A stretch of 8,531 nt of DNA from DAOPZC01 sp035353175 (lineage in GTDB: Bacteria; Verrucomicrobiota; Kiritimatiellia; RFP12; UBA1067): positions 1 to 8,531 of the forward strand of contig DAOPZC010000117.1 of NCBI GenBank assembly GCA_035353175.1, written 5' to 3'. The translations under genes were made by a program, and so were the position numbers. Within the stretch, counting starts at the first letter, position 1, and each line of letters opens with the position of its first letter. The notes beneath the pieces were generated by a model, which searched no databases, was not told where the DNA came from, and was given only the letters and a program-made list of their open reading frames with translations. This document shows positions 5,969 through 8,531 of the stretch, piece by piece.

Positions 5969-6820
5969 ATGATGCGTATCGTTCTGGGAGGCGTGCGAGG
6001 AACAAGCCCGGTGTCGCATTCCGATTTTCTGCGATATGGCGGAGCGACCACCAGCCTCCTGGTCGAGAACGGAGAACGCGCGCAGATCGTGATCGACGCG
6101 GGCACCGGCCTGAAGGCGCTGCAACCTCATTTCGCGGCCGCCAACGCTAACTCGCCTCCGCTGTTCCTCTTCACTCATTACCACCTCGACCATCTCATCG
6201 GATTGCCTGCTTTTGCACCGCTCTATGACGCCGGGTGGCACGTCACATTCGCCTCGCCGCTGCGGGAGGGGTTTTCTGTCGAAAACGCGTTGAACCGTCT
6301 CATTGAAAAACCGTTCTGGCCGGCATCGTTTCGCGCTCAGCGGCGGTTCCTCACGCTTCCGGAAGCATCGGTTTCAGCGCCTCTGCTCCACGGCCCCTTT
6401 GAGGTGCGTTGGTGCGCAGTCCACCACGGCAACGGCTGCCATGCCTACCGCATCGACGAGCCGGCAGCGGCGGCGTCAATGGTCTTTGCGACGGATCTCG
6501 AATGGGGCGCTTCGGACGAAGCGGAACGCGAGGCGCTGCTGTGTCTCTGCCGAACCCCCCACCCAGCCGACATACTGATCATGGACGGACAGTATGATGC
6601 GTCAGAGTCCCGGCGTTTTTCCGGATGGGGACACAGCACGTGGCAAGACGCCGTGCAGGTGGCCGACACCGCGGGCGTCAACCGTTTGGTCGTCACCCAT
6701 CATGCCCCGGGCAACAACGATGCACTCCTGAACAGTCGCGAACAGGCCCTGCGTTCGCTCAGGAAAAACGCGTGTCTTGCGTATGACGGCATGAAAATTG
6801 AAATCGGAGGAAGCATATGA
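5969..6820 (+). CDS. MBL-fold metallohydrolase, possible cyclic-nucleotide phosphodiesterase
   Basis: The 283-residue cytoplasmic protein has the complete metallo-beta-lactamase-fold metal set: HYHLDH (His70, His72, Asp74, His75), a histidine in VHHGN (152 or 153), Asp176 in ATDLEW, and a C-terminal VTHH (242-245). A GHST motif (221-224) is also present. The N-terminal GVRGTSPV and RYGGATTS segments and GLPAFAPLYDAG after the metal motif place it with the stand-alone MBL proteins of the Lactamase_B_2 / TaR3-like group, whose substrates are mostly unknown. The HxHLDHLxG string matches the first part of the class II cAMP phosphodiesterase signature as I remember it, but the part after it does not match. 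A role in hydrolysing the cyclase's product is inferred mainly from its position between a cyclase and a cNMP-binding channel. RNase Z or beta-lactamase activity is unlikely from the motifs. Its stop overlaps the channel start by 4 bases. Confidence 0.85.
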   Translation: MMRIVLGGVRGTSPVSHSDFLRYGGATTSLLVENGERAQIVIDAGTGLKALQPHFAAANANSPPLFLFTHYHLDHLIGLPAFAPLYDAGWHVTFASPLREGFSVENALNRLIEKPFWPASFRAQRRFLTLPEASVSAPLLHGPFEVRWCAVHHGNGCHAYRIDEPAAAASMVFATDLEWGASDEAEREALLCLCRTPHPADILIMDGQYDASESRRFSGWGHSTWQDAVQVADTAGVNRLVVTHHAPGNNDALLNSREQALRSLRKNACLAYDGMKIEIGGSI

Positions 6821-8412
6821 CGGATATTTCAGGATCGGGCATCGCCACATGTGTCGGACTGATCGTGATCGGAGTGGCTTACGGTTTCCATGCCGGTGTA
6901 CGCCGCCGCGTCGGCGATCTGGCTCGGACGCCGTTGAAGCTGACCGCGCTGCTGAGTTTGCTGGTACCCGCGGCCGCCGTCCTGCTCTTGTCGTTTCCGG
7001 TTCTCACGGTGTGCAGGCTATACGGCAGTTGCGACGGCTGGCTTCACACGCATTCGCTCTACATCCGGGCATGGTTCGTTTTCTGGAGTCTGGTGTTGGC
7101 GATCGACGGTCTTGAATTCGTGCTGCGTTTCTTTTTCGCTTTGCGCGACCGGCCCTTCCCTGTTCCGCCGCTCATCCGGAACATTCTTCATTTTCTATTG
7201 GTGGTTGGCGCGCTACTTCTCGTTGCGAAAACCGTACTCGACCGGGATATTTCCACAGTCCTGGCCTCTACGGCGTTGTTGACCGCCGTCGTCGGCTTTG
7301 CGCTGCAAGGCGTGCTCGGCAACCTTCTGGCTGGCATGTCCATGCACATCGTGCGGTCGACCGTCCCCGGCGACTGGGTGGCGATCGGAGATGTCGAAGG
7401 CGAAGTGCTGGAAACCAACTGGCGAGAGACGCGTCTGCGCACTGCCGGAGGACATATGCTGGTCGTGCCGAACAGCAAAGTCGCAGAATCGGTGATCCAC
7501 AACATGACCTACCCCACGCCTCTGCGCCGCATCAGCATCAGCGTGGGCGCCAGCTACTCCGATGCGCCTGCCGATGTGATCGCAGCCCTTGAAGCATCCG
7601 CCTTAAGCATCACCGCGGTCTTACGTGATCCGAAGCCGAATGCCATCCTCACGGCCTATCTCGATTTCGGCATCAACTACGAATTGCGCTTCTGGACCAA
7701 CCGCTATTTCGAACGTCCCAAGTTGATCAGCGACGTTCAGTGCCGCATCTGGTATCAATTCAAGCGTCGCGGCATCGAAATTCCTTTCCCGATGAGCGAC
7801 AAGCTACTCAACGATTTCATGGAGGTCGTCCAAAACCAGCACCGTATGCCGCCCGAAGAAAAACTGATCGGACAAAACATGTTTGACCTGAGGCAGAGCG
7901 ATTTCTACCGGAAGCTGTTGCTCGACACCGATGGAAAACCTCTGGTCTCTGACGAAGAGCTCCGCCCCGTGGCCCAAGCCGTGCGCCGCGTGCAGTTCAC
8001 GCAAGGGGAAATGCTTTTCTCTCAGGGCGAAACCGGCGAGACGGCCTACGTCCTGATCAGCGGCACCGTGGGCGGACGCGTCGAATACCAAGCCGACGTG
8101 GCGGCGCACACCTTCACGCTAGAGAGCGGAGCCCTGCTGGGAGAAATGAGTTTGGTGACCGGCCTGCCGCGCACGGCCACGCTGTTTGCAGCGGATGAGG
8201 CGGTGTTGCTGGAAATCCCCAAAGCCGCTTTTGTCCTGTTGCTCGGGTTACGGCCGGACATTCCCGCACGGATCGCCGAACTCGCCGCGCAGCGGGCAGC
8301 GCAAAACGCGGCAATGTACGAAAGACTTAAGTCCATGCCCGCGGCAGGGCTGACGGTCTCGCTGCAACGCGACAGCATCCTGCAACGCTTCAAACGCCTT
8401 TTACAGCGATAA
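6817..8412 (+). CDS. MscS-family channel with C-terminal cyclic-nucleotide-binding domain
   Basis: The 531-residue protein has about five membrane segments (roughly 8-24, 43-66, 82-108, 122-142, and the pore-lining 145-178, rich in Ala/Gly and Leu/Val). The MscS beta domain follows, with the hallmark PGDWVAIGDVEGEV (184-197) and VVPNSK (216-221), and then the alpha/beta domain to about 340. After a linker, a cNMP-binding domain spans about 385-475. Its phosphate-binding cassette, GEMSLVTGLPRTA (442-454), is intact: Glu443 for the ribose and Arg452 for the cyclic phosphate. This architecture is the bCNG subfamily of the MscS superfamily, in which cyclic nucleotide rather than membrane tension is thought to gate the pore. 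Thr453 after the arginine is seen in cGMP binders but does not exclude cAMP. A charged helical tail (480-531) ends the protein. The start is fixed by GGAGG at 6806-6810 and the ATGA overlap. It is probably the effector of the upstream cyclase. Confidence 0.94.
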   Translation: MTDISGSGIATCVGLIVIGVAYGFHAGVRRRVGDLARTPLKLTALLSLLVPAAAVLLLSFPVLTVCRLYGSCDGWLHTHSLYIRAWFVFWSLVLAIDGLEFVLRFFFALRDRPFPVPPLIRNILHFLLVVGALLLVAKTVLDRDISTVLASTALLTAVVGFALQGVLGNLLAGMSMHIVRSTVPGDWVAIGDVEGEVLETNWRETRLRTAGGHMLVVPNSKVAESVIHNMTYPTPLRRISISVGASYSDAPADVIAALEASALSITAVLRDPKPNAILTAYLDFGINYELRFWTNRYFERPKLISDVQCRIWYQFKRRGIEIPFPMSDKLLNDFMEVVQNQHRMPPEEKLIGQNMFDLRQSDFYRKLLLDTDGKPLVSDEELRPVAQAVRRVQFTQGEMLFSQGETGETAYVLISGTVGGRVEYQADVAAHTFTLESGALLGEMSLVTGLPRTATLFAADEAVLLEIPKAAFVLLLGLRPDIPARIAELAAQRAAQNAAMYERLKSMPAAGLTVSLQRDSILQRFKRLLQR

Positions 8413-8418
8413 ACTTGC

Positions 8419-8445
8419 GCCCCATTCGCGGGTGAAGGAAGGGGC
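8419..8445 (+). terminator. GC-rich hairpin just after the channel stop codon
   Basis: GCCCCATTC (8419-8427) pairs with GGAAGGGGC (8437-8445) except for one A-A mismatch and one G-T wobble, around a 9-base loop. It starts 7 bases after the stop codon of the last operon gene. No T run follows, so it is not a classical intrinsic terminator; it may be a 3'-end stabiliser or pause element. Confidence 0.3.
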
Positions 8446-8450
8446 CGCTC

Positions 8451-8471
8451 GCGGTACCCGCGGTACCCGCG
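8451..8471. repeat. Short tandem repeat, 9-base unit GCGGTACCC
   Basis: Two exact copies (8451-8459, 8460-8468) are followed by a partial third. Each contains the palindrome GGTACC (8453-8458 and 8462-8467), so the two copies can also pair with each other across a 3-base loop. It sits immediately inside the right end repeat. Confidence 0.7.
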
Positions 8472-8474
8472 TGA

Positions 8475-8530
8475 CCGCCTGACTTGCAAGGTGAATTGCA
8501 CGCAGGCGATAGAGCGGTGAGATGATTTTC
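8475..8530 (-). repeat. Right copy of the 56-base inverted repeat with internal hairpin
   Basis: This is the inverse complement of 1-56 with five differences. On the plus strand, CGCCTG (8476-8481) pairs perfectly with CAGGCG (8503-8508), and TGCAA (8485-8489) pairs with TTGCA (8496-8500) around the loop GGTGAA. The hairpin half faces the window interior and the 25 invariant bases face outward, as in the left copy. It lies 63 bases after the channel stop codon and may continue past the window's right edge. Confidence 0.9.
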
Positions 8531-8531
8531 A

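Larger units (their letters stand above)
2575..8412 (+). other. Predicted five-gene operon: envelope proteins and a cAMP signalling circuit
   Basis: Five genes run in the same direction with junctions of -4 (ATGA overlap at 3042-3045), +13, +10 and -4 bases (ATGA overlap at 6817-6820), so co-transcription and translational coupling are likely. The order is SH3b protein, M48 protease lipoprotein, CHASE2-adenylate cyclase, MBL-fold hydrolase, MscS channel with cyclic-nucleotide-binding domain. Synthesis, possible breakdown and an effector of the same second messenger are therefore adjacent, along with two envelope proteins. Four genes have strong Shine-Dalgarno sites; the cyclase does not. Confidence 0.8.

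Noticed and set aside
5239..6105. Minus-strand open frame of 288 codons opposite the cyclase
   Set aside because: It lies antisense to the catalytic domain, which has every expected residue. It is a shadow of codon bias.
8476..8530. Intrinsic terminator formed by the right end repeat
   Set aside because: The stem is suitable, but the only T run (TTTT at 8526-8529) is about 17 bases after it, too far for a classical rho-independent terminator.
1..8531. Linear virus or plasmid genome with terminal inverted repeats
   Set aside because: There are no replication, capsid, packaging or partition genes; the cargo is a repair enzyme, a phosphatase-like protein and a signalling operon, which look chromosomal.

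Overview
The window is a GC-rich bacterial segment carrying seven protein-coding genes, with no rRNA, tRNA, CRISPR array or recognisable transposase or integrase. Signal peptides, a lipoprotein with a lipobox, a periplasmic CHASE2 sensor domain and strong GGAGGTG-type Shine-Dalgarno sites suggest a Gram-negative-type cell. I lean weakly to the PVC group (Kiritimatiellota/Verrucomicrobiota-like) or a deltaproteobacterial lineage; the sequence alone does not settle it.

Layout. Bases 1-56 and 8475-8530 are a pair of inverted repeats (51 of 56 positions identical) at the very ends of the window. Bases 57-475 hold no gene I can support, only GC-rich palindromes. A secreted purple-acid-phosphatase-like protein lies on the minus strand (476-1633) and has its own candidate promoter. 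After a 178-base gap comes a plus-strand endonuclease III gene (nth, 1812-2462). A second candidate promoter at 2510-2539 then precedes a tight five-gene plus-strand operon (2575-8412): an exported SH3b protein, an M48 metalloprotease lipoprotein, a CHASE2-class III adenylate cyclase, an MBL-fold metallohydrolase, and an MscS-type channel with a C-terminal cyclic-nucleotide-binding domain. Two junctions are 4-base ATGA overlaps and the other two are gaps of 10 and 13 bases.

How it may work. The operon reads as a self-contained second-messenger circuit at the envelope. CHASE2 senses something outside the inner membrane and the cyclase makes cAMP; all six expected catalytic residues are present. 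The MBL-fold enzyme could hydrolyse the messenger, which is my inference from context and from a partial class II phosphodiesterase signature. The channel, with an intact phosphate-binding cassette, would be the effector. The SH3b and M48 proteins are the likely envelope-side partners.

Other notable points: the phosphatase-like protein seems to have lost four of the seven metal ligands expected in the family, and the end repeats fold into a hairpin whose differences between copies are confined to the loop plus one pairing-preserving G-T change.
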